Of a stretch of 64,000 nt of DNA, positions 11,302 to 35,549 are shown in pieces. The notes beneath the pieces are model-generated. The model made no database searches. It was given only the letters and a program-made list of their open reading frames with translations, and was not told where the DNA came from. Position numbers and translations under genes: made by a program. The stretch comes from Tribonema minus (lineage: Eukaryota > Sar > Xanthophyceae > Tribonematales > Tribonemataceae), in NCBI GenBank assembly GCA_017506865.1, contig JAFCMP010000079.1, forward strand, positions 1,054,001 through 1,118,000, given 5' to 3'. Position 1 is the first letter of the stretch, and every line of letters begins with the position of its first letter.

Positions 11302-14300
11302 ATGCTGCCTCCCAAACTGGAAGCTCTGCTGTCCCGGCTCTCGGATGCGGATGCTGCGCTGCTGCGGCTGGTCATTGGTGCCATCGCAGCCCTGTGGCTG
11401 GCCAGCTGGGCCTTCCGTCGGTTGCTGTTCTCTATCAAGATTGCTCGATTGGCCAAGACCGTGCCCGGTGTCGATGGCGGAATCCCAATTTTGGGACAGG
11501 CGATCAACTTGGTCACCACTCCGCCCTGGGACCTGCTCACCTCCTGGGTGAGCCGCTACGGCCCTCTGTACAGGTTCAACATGTTCGGGACGCAGGTGGT
11601 GGTGTTGGCGGACCCCCACTACATCAGGGAGATAATGAACACCAAGCTCAGCTACTTCCACAAGGATCTGGTGTTCGCGTACAAGCCCTTCATGCCTCTG
11701 TTTGGCGACGGCATCGTCACCAGCGACGGGCCCAAATGGTTTCATCAGAGGAGGCAGCTGTCGAATATGTTGCGCATAGACGTTTTGACGGAAATACCGG
11801 ACATGGCGGTGAGGGCGACCCTGCGGCTGGCGGAGAAGCTGGACGAAGCTGCGGAGACCGGGGGGACTGTCGACATTGGGGAGGAGTTCCGGCACCTCAC
11901 GCTGCAGGCAAGTGACAAAGAGCGAAAGTCGGCACAGAGGCTTCGGTTGCACATTTACACCTTGCATATTGACCCACGTTCAGCACCAGCGGCTACGAGG
12001 CACCTTCATGTCGGACTATCAGTAAACGACGGAAGAGCTTGTACAAAAGCAGTACATACACCTGCCTGCACAACTGAGGTCATCATGGCACATGCAGGCA
12101 ATCACGCAGCCCATTCAGCAGCACCAGCGCGCTCTGCAGCCCCCGGTCTAAACACAAGGCAGGCACTCTGATACTGTGTTGACTGCTGCGGAACAGCACA
12201 ACATTGACGACTGACATTCAAAAGCAATCTTGCGCAGATGTGGCAGCCACGAGGTGGTTAGTCGCTGTGATGCAGCAGCTGCAGCACATTTAAGCAGCAA
12301 GCATACACTATGTAGAATACACCTACTCAGAGTCTCTGGACCCATCAGAAACGTCTGAGTCGGGTCCAGTCGTTTGCAGCAGCATGAGCTCGCCCACCCA
12401 AACGCAATGCATCATGGCATGTCCTTGACAGTTGAGCGGTTGCTGTCCAGCACAACATCAGCCAGCTTATCTCACCTCGATCGGCAGTCATGCGGTTGAG
12501 CGGTGCACTGAGATGCTCAGGCTGAGCATTGCTGCAGCCATCTGCGCTCACAGTCTATGCGGTCGCACAGGTCTGCTGTTGCAGTGAGCATGACCCACAG
12601 CAACTAGAATGCAGCTTATTCAGTGTCCAAGTGTCAGCAACAATGCCACGGCCAAATTCTTGAGGTTTTGCTGATCTGGATCTCACTGATGCCCAGTTTT
12701 CATCAGAGCTTCGTGGCAAGTGAACTTGTATACTCGGTCATGTGGTAACATACCTCCCAAGCGTCTCGGTCGAACTCTTCTGCCGCTGCAATCTGACACA
12801 AGCCATATGTATATGAGTAGCGGGACTGTCCGTCACCAATAGGGCGACGCGCTGAACGCTGCCCCCGCTGCACACTGATCGGTGTCCAGCTGTGATCGGT
12901 CACAAACAGTCTCGGTGACTGGTACCAAGGTAGCACTACCACATACGGTCTGAACTGCCGCTGGCACAGGGCGGTGGGCTGCATGAGTGCGCTGCGTCCG
13001 CTGCAGCAGTGTCGAATGCACGACTTAATGTCGTTCACCTGCAGCCGTCCGCAAAACGTGCGCCAAGCATCCACGGCCGCCCACGCTGCTTGAACTGTCC
13101 CGAGGCGCACTCTCATGGCGTCGTCTCGGCGCGCATCTCACGCCAACGCTGCGCAGCACAGCAGTACCTCAGCGCTGCTGCGGGTCTCCACCGCATCACC
13201 CGTCCATCATAACGCGTCACGCACAGACCCTTGGCACAGCCTGAAAACCTGACACGTTGAGCGCCTACACATACTTGGAGATTTATTCATCTCCCCCCCC
13301 CCCCCCCCCCTTGTCCACCCCCCCACATGCAGGTCATCAGCGAGGTGCTGCTGAGCATCGGCCCGGAGGAGAGCGACCGCGTCTTCGCCAAGCTGTACCT
13401 GCCAATCGTCATCGAGTGCCACAAGCGCGTGTGGAACCCGCTGCGCACGTGGTGCGCGGCGCTGCCCGCGTGGTGGCGCTTCCAGCGCAACATCCGCGAC
13501 CTCAACGCGTACATCTCGGGCATGATCCGCGCGCGCTGGGCGCTGCGGCAGAGGGAGGGGGGCGACAAGGTGTGTATGCCTTGTTACTTCAAGTAGGAGT
13601 TGTGGTTGTTGGTGAGTCGAGCTGTTGACGCGAAGCGGCGCGCGCGGCGACTGGCAGTCTGACAAGTGCAGCTTGGGGGGGCAATGTTAGGGGGACGAAT
13701 GCTGCACCAACGTCAGGGCAGCGATTTTCACCCCCCTGACGTATGATGCTTGCTTCTGCCAATGCCGATTTTCATCATGTAAACTCCGAAGTACTTTGAC
13801 TTATCGTACTGTCAACACCTGTGTGGTGCACGGTGCGGTGACCGCATAATGCGTGTGTGTCGACGGCATCGAGGCGGTCGGAGCAAAGACAGCCTAACGG
13901 TGGTCAGCCCACCCATCAATGAGGCTGCGTGTATTCACCCTGTCACTGGTCCCCACAGCAGTGGACGCATTTTTCTTTCATGCATGCCATGGCCACGACG
14001 TACTGCAGAAGCGCGGCGCACACCTCACCCTTGCAGCGCGTTGGCTTCCGCCAGTGTAGCGCACGCATTCACGTGTGGCACGCACAACACAATCCCAAAA
14101 CATGATACTTCTAGAAGTATATTCATAAACGCAAGCCAATCAGTGCTCACACAAACAGCAAACCGCGGACACAAAAAGAAGACCTCCTCCCCTGCCTGCT
14201 CCACCACAACGCCTCCCGCACCACCAACGAACGCGACGACACGCGCACGTACGCAACGCGCAGGCGGCGCGGCGCGGCGACGTCCTCGACCGCCTCCTCG

Positions 14301-15163
14301 ACGGCGTCGCGGCGGCGGGCGCGGGGCTCACCGCCGCGGCGCACAACCAGGTGCGCGACGAGCTCAAGACGCTCGTCCTCGCGGGCCACGAGACGAGCGC
14401 GTCCATGCTCAACTGGGCGCTGCTGGAGCTGCTGCAGCCGGGCAACGGTGCGCAGCTGCGGCGCGCCGTCGCGGAGGCCGACGTGGCGTGGAGCGCCGCT
14501 GCTGCCGCCGCTGCTGCTGCGGCGGCAAACGGCGGCGGCAAGCAGCCGGCTCCGAGCTCCAGCTCGGAGAGCACCGATGCGGCGGGCGGCAGCAGCGGCG
14601 CTGCTGTCTCGAATGGCAGCGGCGCTGATCAGGCCGCTGCCGCCGCTGCTGGCGGCGCACCACAGGCGGCGGCGCCGGCGGCGCCGGACGGCGCGGCGCT
14701 GGGCTACCTGGAGGCATGCCTGCGCGAGGCGCTGCGCAAGTACAGCATCGTCCCCATCACGTCGCGCGTGTGCGCCAAGGACACGACGCTGCGCGGGCCC
14801 GGCGGCGCGGAGCATGCGGTGCCGCGCGGCGCGATCGTCATGGCGCTGCTGCAGGGCGTGCACCACCGCGCCGATCTGTGGCCGCGGCCGTCGTGCTTCG
14901 AGCCGGAGCGCTTCTGCGACGCGGGGGGCGCGCCGATCGCGCCGGCCCCGTATACGTACCTGCCCTTCATCGAGGGGCCGCGCGCGTGCCTCGGCCAGAA
15001 CCTGAGCCTGCTGGAGAGCAAGGTCGTGCTGAGCCTGCTGCTGCGCAAGTACGAGTTTGAGGTGGCGATGGGCGGCACGGACCCGTGCAGCAAGCACAAG
15101 TGGCTCATACCCGTCATCCCCGCGTCGAACACGGTGGTCTCCGTCACAAAAAGGGAGGTGTAA
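11302..15163 (+). CDS. Cytochrome P450 monooxygenase
   Basis: Three exons, all phase 0: 11302-11907, 13333-13569 and 14264-15163 (TAA); 580 aa. An N-terminal hydrophobic segment (about residues 24-42) should anchor it in the ER or plastid envelope. P450 hallmarks are in order: I-helix AGHETS near residue 321, K-helix EALR near 436, the FEPERF motif, and the heme loop FIEGPRACLG with the ligand Cys near 523. Between the I- and K-helices sits an Ala/Ser/Gly-rich insertion of about 60 residues (near 358-415) that is not part of the normal fold. Intron 1 has a GC donor (CAG/GCAAGT at 11908). The heme loop and the sequence KYSIVPITSR look like microbial/algal P450s of the CYP4/CYP97 type; subfamily and substrate cannot be told from the sequence. 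Confidence 0.92.
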
Positions 15164-16860
15164 GGGTGGGGTACATTGCCCTTTTTGGGGACTCCTGTAG
15201 TGGCGGCGGGCGCACATTACAAGGCTCATAATGAAGGTAATTACTGCAGATTACGCTGGCTGAAGTCATCTTCCTTCTCCTTGCATGGCCTTTTGTGGTG
15301 AGTTGCTGCCCGTTGCGGCGCGGCCGTTGTGGTGCGCGCCAGCAGCAGTTGGCGACATGCAGTGTGCGCACCTTTTGCGCAGAGCATGCCATTCTTCAGC
15401 CGCGCGCACTGCCTGCGAGCGATAACTGCAGGCGGTTAGTCTGCACCCTTGTACATGTGCCCTCTGTGTGTGTTCTGAATTTGGAGGCAATTGCCATCGA
15501 CCGCAACGCAAAGTGAATCTGCAATTATCATAGCTGCGTACATGTGCATCACCCTCACCGTCATGTATTTGATGCGTCCTCTCTCAATCACGAATACCAC
15601 CAATCAAAGCGCCAGGGATGACGAGTTTGTCAAAGAAGCGCTATAGTATGCGAAACAAGGCTGCAGACACCGAAGGTTGTGTACTATTTTGCATCAGACG
15701 CATCATGTTGTTCTTGTCATCTTCTTGTCAAGTCAGAAGTCAATGAAGGTGCACTTCTGGGAGGGTGACAAGGTGAGAACTCGTCTGTTCTTGTCTGCTT
15801 CCTCGACGATGAGCAGTCATGCCCTTCGGACCAGCATGAGCATCAGCATCGCCAGACTCGTATTTGCCTCTACTCATATTTGCCTCTGCAGTGTGTTGGT
15901 CTTGCCGACACGCAACATGTAGCCCTTGTACATGCTGACACAAGTCTGACCATGTCCCTGGAATTGGCTGTGTGGGGTCAGCAAGACCCTTGAGAGCCCC
16001 TCTCGGGGGGTGGGGGGGTGGGGGGAGGGGGAGGCAATGTTGTCGGTTCACCTGCACTGTACTGTACCTATCCTCTACCTCTGGTTTATTCTTGATGAAA
16101 CCCAGTTGCATGCCGGTTGTATCAGCACACAGTAAAGAGTCTTCTCGTTGCCCTGCATGCTGTGATCGTCACTGAGGTGAAGATCCCTGCCTGCTGAGAA
16201 GTGCGCTCTGCACCCTGATGGTTGTTGTAATATCAATACAATCATCAGGCACGACAGCCGGGAATGGACTGACACAGGGGGCTCAGTATCAACTGCAAGT
16301 ATGCAGCACAGTAATGATCACCTGACAGCTTCCACACACCTACCTGTATTCAGAGAGCAGTCAGTCAGCTGCACCTTGCTGCCCGTCTGGGCATGTCCAA
16401 GGGGGCTGCGCATGGCGCCAACAGGCCACATGGTGCGCGCACTGCGTCTGTCGCCTGCGGCGCCCTTCGCATTGTCGTTTACAAATCGACATGCAAATGT
16501 GCGCAGACCACACGCACCTTCGTCGGATGGGACTTGTGATGGCCCACAGTCTCAGGATACGCGTTGCAATCAGCGATAGTCTTCGCCCGCCAGCACAAGC
16601 CAGGCAATGCCATTAGTGCACATGAGCGGTCCAGCACTACACACACACAAACTCACCTGATGAGCCATGCAGAGTTCGCCTCGTGCATCATGCAGAGAGG
16701 CCGGCGTGCAGGCATGCGGACATGAAAGCAGTATCATGCACGTTAAATACATCATTGTTTCATTGAACAAAGGGGCAAAAGTGGTACATTACGTTAAGCG
16801 AAAAGGGCGATCGAATTCGGGTCGTGCGCTACAATGCGCGAGAGGGCGACCTAATTCGCG
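15164..16860. other. Intergenic, no gene seen
   Basis: Between the P450 stop and the tail of the F-box/ankyrin-like gene. It contains a G-rich run at about 16006-16032. Short open frames show no domain, no consistent splice sites and no family resemblance. Confidence 0.5.
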
Positions 16861-18517
16861 TCAGTGCACCCCATCGAGAGACCGCAGCCAGGTCGCGACG
16901 GCGGCGTTGCGGACGCTCTCTGCCGACGCCACCATGATCGCCAGCGTCTCCGGCGACCAGTCGCCCATGCCGTGCTCCCTGGCCCACTGCAGCAGCGCGA
17001 CGGTGCAGAAGCGGTTTGCAGCGAGGGACGCGACCGCCGCGCTCCGCGAGGCGTGCGACTCCTCAAAGCTCCACTTAGAGAGCAGCAGCCGCGCCACCGC
17101 TGGTTTCCTGCTGCTCAGCGCCAGAATTACAGTGTCGACCGACTGCTCGACATCTACGTGGTCCAGCACCCACCGCACAATTTGCAGACGCCCTGCCCTC
17201 ACCGCCGTCTCCACGAGCGTCGCGTACCTGGATGCGCCATTGTCCCAGATCCTCGTGAAGTAGCCGTGCGCGTCGGCGTCGACATGATAGCCGATGTGCT
17301 GCACGAAGGCGCCGTCGTCAACCTCAAAAACCCAGCAATCGGAATCCACGACCCAGCGCAGCGTTTCCAGGTGGCCGCAGCGCGCCGCGATGCTGGCCAG
17401 TCCCGGCACGATCCACGTGGGCAGGTCGTCTGACCCTTCCTGCGCGATCCACTCCAGCATGACGCCCTCGTCTCCGCGCGCGGCGGCCGCCGCGGCCGCC
17501 GCCAGCAGGTGCTTCGTCTCGAACCCGTCGTCGTCGGACTCCTTCAGCAGGTTGCCGAGATGGACGAACCAGTCGGGGCGCCCGCTGCGCGCGGCGCTCA
17601 CGAGCATGCTGCCGTCGAGCTCCAGTCCGAAGCCGACGCCGGTGGCGCAGGCGAGCGTCGCGCGCGTGCCCCACCGGCCGAGCTGCTCGCGCAAGGCACG
17701 CTGTTGCCTGGGCTCCAGCGCTCCCGCATCCGCCGCCACGATGAGGGTTTCGACGCGGCAGAGGGTTTCGCGCCACGCGGTCTTCGCGAGGTGCTCGAAG
17801 CCGAAGTGCTGCGCGCACGTCGCCATGTAGACGCCGCGCCAGTGGGGGCTGACGCCCGCGATGTATAGCCACCTCGACCTGCCCGCAAACTGCAGGACGT
17901 GGCCGAGCAGCAGCGGGTCGTCCAGAACCGCGCTTCTGGCACCCTGAGCTGAGCTGAATCTTGGCTTTTTCGTCCTAACACCGAGCCTGCGGTCCCTCGC
18001 AGCTGGTAGCTGAGCGAGTACAGCCTCCATACCGCTGAACTGTTCGCCAGCTGCACTCAGCTGCGTGGCGACAGCGTGCAGCCCGTAAAGCTCGGAGTCG
18101 AGCCCTACCAGGCCAGGAGTCGCGGTGCCACTTCCTGCGGGCGTGGCATGGACACGTGCAAGTGGTCGGTGCAGAAGCGCAACGCATACTTCATACATAC
18201 ACAACAAAACAAACAGCCCCCACAACAAACGCCCATCGTCCTTCATCGCCGGAAGGAGGGTTCCAAATCGCCATAAACCAAAGACACGCCGGCCGGCTTT
18301 TTCCTTGCTTGAAAGTGGATATTAGCAGCTTAGATGACCGCGCTAAGGATGCGCATGCACAAGCACACACGAGGCGCCACGCGAGCCTTAGTTCGCGCGC
18401 GAACGTTTTGAATTGATCCTACTCCTCACCTCTTGCAAGCCGCGCCAAGATTGCTGACACCCTACCACATATGTAGGCATACGCATCGTCTGCGTGTCCC
18501 GGGTGTCCGGTCGTCAT
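16861..18517 (-). CDS. F-box/ankyrin-like family protein, copy A (intact)
   Basis: Exon 1 18517-18430 and exon 2 18134-16861, joined by a 295-nt intron with phase 1 (G/GA); 453 aa. Exon 1 encodes ADDAYAYICGRVSAILARL, which matches exon 1 of copies B (DDAYSYVCSRVAATLGQL) and C (ARSYVCHRVAAMLGEV). Exon 2 opens with ELYGLHAVATQL, then an F-box-like segment (LLLGHVLQFAG, then WLYIAGVSPHWRGVY, about residues 112-147), then about 300 residues of degenerate ankyrin-like helical repeats ending in VATWLRSLDGVH. The family is recognised only from the three copies here and a general likeness to stramenopile F-box/ankyrin-like proteins, so substrate-adaptor function is inference. An ATG at 18246 would give a 461-aa single-exon form with a hydrophobic start, but it lies in the intron defined by the paralogs. 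Confidence 0.75.
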
Positions 18518-20447
18518 ACTATGCACGTCCGTTGTGTGTGATCGATTTTTTTTCGAAAATCAAACTTCAAGTGGACTTCAAGTGGAGAGTCCCCGCACCC
18601 GAGCAATCGGAAGAGGTGACGGCGACGGCGACGGCAACTGGAAGCGTAGCCGAGAATAACAAGAAGGGCTGAGCTGCGGCTGTTTGTGCCCGCACGTCCT
18701 GTGGCAAAAGTCTCCTTAAACTTCGTTTTCGTGCGCAACCAGTCAGTGTCAGTCAGTCAGTTCTCAGCCGCAGTGTCGTCAGCCGCTGTCAAAGTTTCAG
18801 CCCACACCATCAAAAACTCGAGGATGGAGAGCTGATTACTCTTTGCAGCCCTGGCCATGGTGTTCATGGTTAGCCAGGCGACTGCTGCGTTGCACACTAC
18901 AAAACAGAAGTGGCAGTTATCAGCGCGACTGTACAAGGTGGATGGTAGAGGCAACCTTGCCGCACGGGGCACGCGGGCGTGCACTGCAGCAGTATTCCCG
19001 TCGCAGGAGTCGGCTTTGGAGCATGCGGATTATTTCCGCCTCTGTCAAGTCACGAAGAAAACTACACACGCCAGCCCGCTGTGGAGCTGGCCACTCGACG
19101 CTGCCGCCATTGCGCGATCAGCCACACTAAGCGAGGCGAGGAGGGGGCGCCGCCACTGCCGAGCGCCTCAGGGTTGAGTGCTGGAGACAGCGCGCAGTTG
19201 AAGTCGTTCAACAACTCTGTGCCTGTCAAGGAGCGGCTCACTCGGAAAGCATTCAGGCTGCTGCCAAGGCAGCAGCGAACAGCCGCATGGCTTCGCAATC
19301 CACTCTGATCTTCGCCAGAGTATATATACTTTGGACGGTTGTTGTAAATCTAGTGGCATATATGCCTCACTATATGGATAGCTCGTTGTATAAAACCATG
19401 GACAATCTTTTATTGGCAAATTCGCTTTGCTCAAGCACGTCACTGACATGATCATGAAGCGATGACTTGTCATGTAGCGTCGTGCTCACAGATGCACACA
19501 TTGCATTCTCAATCATGATCACGTTTCACCATTCAAGAGCTACTTGCAGCACTCGCAACGCCAATTGAAGACTGCAACAACGTCATTGAGACACGCATCC
19601 CACCTTAGAGGCCGCGACCGCTGCAGATATGTTTTGATGACTGTGCGCATGACGCTACGCATTGCGCGTCACGCAACGTCCAGCTTGTCTATGACACGCA
19701 GAAAAATCATGCCACTTGCTGAGTGTGTATGCAGTGACACGCAGCAGATGCAGTAAAACAGATGCAGTATAGCCAACCCCGCGTATGCAGGGGGCAAATG
19801 GATGCTGGGCAATCACAACTGGGCACATCAAGGCTGCTGGCGGCAGGCAAAGGTTCACGTGGAACAATCCTCAACACCAAACAAACGTGTTGTTCGATTA
19901 GCATCGCATTGCTCCAACGCCTTGAAGCTTATGCTAGACACTGCTATGAGCTACGTCTGTCGCCGGTGGTGTATCGGGGGCAGTCCAACCTGAACTGCGG
20001 TGCAGCCGTAATGTGCAGACTCTGATGCTACAGAGCTTGACTCCTGCAACTCCTGCTGTGCATGCGTGTGCAGCCGTGCGACGTCGTCAGCAGCACTGTG
20101 CCAGGCAGTCGCAGGCATCCCGTTCCGCCGCTGTTGTCGCCGAGTGCTGAAAGCATCTTCCGCGCATGCTGGACAAGTAAAGTCCCGTCACAGCGCACCG
20201 CGTGTTGCGCGTGCGAGGTGCTCTTTGTCCCTGATGCATCTGTTGTGCGGGAGCCGGCTGCGTGCGCCATTGTGGCGGCATAGTGCCGATTACTGAATTG
20301 ACTGACGCACGCAGCGTTCGGCCTGGAGGGGGGTCTTGCCAGTAGCGGCAGTTCTCGGTGCCGCCATACTGGGCTGAGCGCCATTTCATGTCAGCCAGGC
20401 AGACCAGTGACATTTGTGGTGGGAGGGCGGATGTTCTGCACCTGTCC
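18518..20447. other. Intergenic, no gene seen
   Basis: Nearly 2 kb without a recognisable gene. It includes CTTCAAGTGGACTTCAAGTG at about 18564-18583, one cluster of the scattered TTGAAGTT-type motif, and an AT-rich patch (TATATATACTTT) near 19320. Open frames are short and uncharacteristic. Confidence 0.45.
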
Positions 20448-22223
20448 TCAGCCTATGCCATCCAGGTCGTTGACCAGGTCCAGCAGCCAGCCATCGGCAT
20501 CGCTGCCGCCGCTGGCTGCCGCAAGGCTCCGATCAACGCCGCCGCCGCCGCCGCTGCTGCCGCCGTTGTGCAGCTGCGTGCCGCCGCTTTCGCCGCTGCG
20601 GCGCAGCAACGACTCGTCCATACTGTGCAGCGCTCGGCTCCACTGGTGCTCGCTGAGATACTGCGGCAGCGCTCCTGCCGCTTTGCCGCCGCCGCCGCCG
20701 TTGATGGCGGGGCTGCTGGTGTACGCCGGCGGCCGCACGTCGCCGCTGTCGCCCAGACTCGCGCGCAACGCAGTCGCCGCGCGGAAGACGGACACGGCGG
20801 TGGCCCCGCTGCTGCTGCTGCTGGCATGCCACCGCGCCAGCGGCGATGCCGGAGCAGCAGCCGTCGCTGCCGCCTTCGTGCCGTAGCTGCTGCGCGCTGA
20901 CGGCGGCGGTGGCGGCGGCGGCGCCGGCGGTGGCGTCGATGGCGCCGCCGCCATGGCGTGCAACGCCGCGTCCTGGCGCTCGCGTATCAGCAGCACCTCC
21001 TGCTGCAGCGATCTGACGACTCCCTGCAGTGCCGTCACGCCCTCGCGTGACTCGCGCTCCCGCGCGCCCGCCGCCGCTGCCGCCGCCGCCGCGCTCCTGC
21101 GCAGCCCTTCCGCCTCCTCCGCGGCGCGCGCCGCACGCGCCTCCGCCTCGCCGGCGCGCTTTTCCGCCGCCGCCACCGCCGCCGCCGCCGCTGCTGCGCG
21201 CTCGTGCAGCGCGCTGGCTTCCGTCTCCGCGCGCTTTGCTCGCTCCTCAGCGGTGCCGGCGCGCGCTTCTGCTGCCTCCGCTGCCGCCTGGGCCGCGCGC
21301 AGCTGCTCGCGCAGCGCAGTCGTCGCCGCCTCCATGGCTTTGCGCTCCACCTTCCAGCGCAGGTGGTCGGCGTCGGCAGCACGGCGCGCGCACGCCTCCG
21401 CGTCTGCCGCCGCAGCCTCCGCCGCGGCCGCGGCGCGCGCGTCGGCGTCCTCATGAGCGGCGCTGACGCTGACCTCCAGCGTGCGACAGCGCTCCGCAAG
21501 GGCCTCCTTCTCACGCAGCAGCGAGCAGCACTCCTGCTGCAGCAGCGACGCGCGCGCCTGGTACTTCTTCAGCAGCAGCACGGCCTGCGTCAGCCGCGAG
21601 CGCGTGTCGGCGGTCTCGGCGACGATCTCTGCGTTCTGAGCGCGCAGGCGCTCGAGGCGGTGCGCGCGCGCCGCTGCCTCCGCCTGCGCCGCGCTGAGCT
21701 CCTGCATGAGCTTGGCGACCTTGGCCTTGTCCGAGGGGCACAAGTCCACCAGTCTCGCTTCACCAGCAGCGGGCACTGCTGCTGCTGAAGTCGCTGCCGC
21801 TGCCGCTGCTGCCGCCATTGCCACCGCTGTCTGCTCTGCTGCATATGGTTGCGTCGTGCTTGGCTCCGTGCCTCGAAGCGATCGCATGCTGCTGCTGCCA
21901 TTGGCTCCGCTTCCGTGCTGCGGTTGCTTCGGTGCGACACCTGTGCCTGCACGCCTGCGACCACCACTGCTAACCTTTGGTGCACGGGAGATGCCATTGC
22001 TACTGCTGCTGTTGCCAGTATTATTACCGCTGCCTGCGCTTCTGCTGGTGGCACCGGAGGCACCGGTAATTACATTTCGCTGTGGTGCGTTTTGTTGCGC
22101 CAGCCTGTTTTTGTACTTCTGTATAATTTTCTCTGTCTCCGTGGTACCATCAACTGCAGCTGGCGGGAATGTCGGTGCGCCTCGCGGGGAGGGCAGGCCC
22201 GCCGACCAGCCTGTTGTTGACAT
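20448..22223 (-). CDS. Coiled-coil protein of unknown function
   Basis: Single exon, 591 aa from the ATG at 22223 to TGA at 20448-20450. The frame stays open another 77 codons upstream, so an earlier ATG or a spliced 5' exon is possible. Residues 1-150 are Ser/Asn/Gly-rich and contain ETEKIIQKYKNRLAQQ. About residues 160-425 form a long Ala/Glu/Arg-rich coiled coil (KVAKLMQELSAAQAE, LLKKYQARASLLQQE). A proline run (about 428-440) and a Ser/Gly-rich tail follow, and the C-terminus is the acidic WLLDLVNDLDG. This layout fits a structural or centrosomal/cytoskeletal protein, but I do not recognise the family. It is divergent from the AFG3/FtsH gene, with 512 bp between start codons. Confidence 0.7.
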   Translation of the reverse strand: MSTTGWSAGLPSPRGAPTFPPAAVDGTTETEKIIQKYKNRLAQQNAPQRNVITGASGATSRSAGSGNNTGNSSSSNGISRAPKVSSGGRRRAGTGVAPKQPQHGSGANGSSSMRSLRGTEPSTTQPYAAEQTAVAMAAAAAAAATSAAAVPAAGEARLVDLCPSDKAKVAKLMQELSAAQAEAAARAHRLERLRAQNAEIVAETADTRSRLTQAVLLLKKYQARASLLQQECCSLLREKEALAERCRTLEVSVSAAHEDADARAAAAAEAAAADAEACARRAADADHLRWKVERKAMEAATTALREQLRAAQAAAEAAEARAGTAEERAKRAETEASALHERAAAAAAAVAAAEKRAGEAEARAARAAEEAEGLRRSAAAAAAAAGARERESREGVTALQGVVRSLQQEVLLIRERQDAALHAMAAAPSTPPPAPPPPPPPSARSSYGTKAAATAAAPASPLARWHASSSSSGATAVSVFRAATALRASLGDSGDVRPPAYTSSPAINGGGGGKAAGALPQYLSEHQWSRALHSMDESLLRRSGESGGTQLHNGGSSGGGGGVDRSLAAASGGSDADGWLLDLVNDLDGIG

Positions 22224-22735
22224 CGAGCGCTGCTGCTCAGATTCCGCGCTTGTCCATCGCCACTGCTGGGAAGTACAGTTCGGCAGAGACAGCCTCGCCG
22301 TCGCGCAGATGCGCACACATTGCGCGCGCTTGTTGCACTGGAAGAACAAGAGTGCCAACTGCCAACCCAGACTCGTTCCGATGATCATGACGAGAGAGTT
22401 GCACTTCAGACTTCTGAGAGAGGCAAAGACAGCACCACACACACCTGGTTGCAAGGCGCTGCGCTGGCTGTAGCTGTGCGCTTGCTGGAGGCGAGAAGAA
22501 GCTGAGCCAGCGAGCAGGCAAGTCGCGGGACAATTGCGAAGCTTTCATGATGCAGGAAGGTCTATCTTGCCTGACACAGCGGGCTGTGTCAAATGCAGGC
22601 GAGAGTTGCTGGCGGATCTCAATGCTCTCACGTGTGATTGCAGCTCACAAAAAATTCCGTCGTCCTTGCCTGCTGCTTCCTTAGGCTCTGGAGCCAGCAA
22701 GCAGCGCGAGCCGAGCTGCAACCTTGCTCGGTGTC
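22224..22735. promoter_or_regulatory. Divergent intergenic region
   Basis: 512 bp between the coiled-coil gene (-) and the AFG3/FtsH gene (+), which must hold both promoters. I see no TATA box or clear operator. The 5' end of either transcript may lie further in, because the coiled-coil frame stays open to 22454. Confidence 0.4.
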
Positions 22736-34572
<11,837 letters not shown>

Positions 34573-35549
34573 CGGTCGCTGCTGCCTCTCATGGAGGGGT
34601 ATTAAGGGAACAGCCGGGAGGGGGCTTGTACAGGGGGGGGGGGGCGTGTGTGCTCACGGGGGATTCGGCTGCCTTGCCGCTTTGCGCATGGAGCCGCTGT
34701 AGCAGGATGTAACGAGAGCAAGAGCATTTGTTGTTGGGCGCGGTGTGGCACGTCGCTTCTGGCACTGCCTGCCAGATCATAGCATCAGGCTCAGAAGGTC
34801 CTCTTTTTACAGCGCGAAGGACTGCCGTGCCGGCTTACAAGTGTGCGTGCCGGGATAGCAGGCACTGTGACATAAACGACATGCGATTGCAACCAACATC
34901 CCCTGTGCCCCAATGTATTCTGCACTGCACTTGCATCAGCAAAGACTTAGCCCGCGCCCCTTTGCATGGATGATCCCTGTCCTGTTGCATCGGTCGCCAT
35001 CAGCACCTGACAACAGAGGCTTCTCCTTTGAGCTATCCAGTACTCTGTGGTCACGTCTCGGCGGTGACTGAGCAGTGTGGACAAGCTTTGATTCAACTAC
35101 TGTTGAAAAAGTTGCTGCCAGGTGTACATGCCAAATCATCACTGGTGTGCTGCACATTTTGTGCCCACCTGAACCCTTTGAAGCTTCAGGCATGGCAAAG
35201 CAGCATGAGCATGGACACAGCACAGATTATGAGCTGGAGCGGGCTGTTTGTACACATTGGCCGAATTTTGTGCAATGATGCATTCGCCATGTGAGTGAAG
35301 GCACTATTTAGTGATTGCGGCTCGCAGGCTGCCAGTGATCATGCTGCAAGCAACACGAACCACATAGAGCAAGGGACCACAACGCGCTGAAGCAACAGCG
35401 CACTGCCAGTGTCCAGCCTGGAGCAAGTGTACAAGGCATGCCTCTGAGTCTGAGCAAAAAAATAAACAAAAAGACGCACGCAAGAGGCAAGAGGTGTGGC
35501 CTTAGGTGTCGATTGTTGAGGGTACGACTGCCACAACTTGAATGACTGG
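34573..35549. other. Intergenic, no gene seen
   Basis: Between the convergent ends of the AFG3 gene and F-box/ankyrin-like copy B. A G run at about 34635-34644 follows the AFG3 stop. No domain or RNA gene is recognised. Confidence 0.45.

Noticed and set aside
21029-21788. Plus-strand open frames opposite the coiled-coil gene
   Set aside because: They are mirror products of Ala/Arg-rich coding on the minus strand and carry no motif.
34573-35549. tRNA or other small RNA genes in intergenic regions
   Set aside because: I looked for B-box-like GGTTCGA words with matching A-box spacing and found none that fold convincingly by eye. A covariance search would be decisive.
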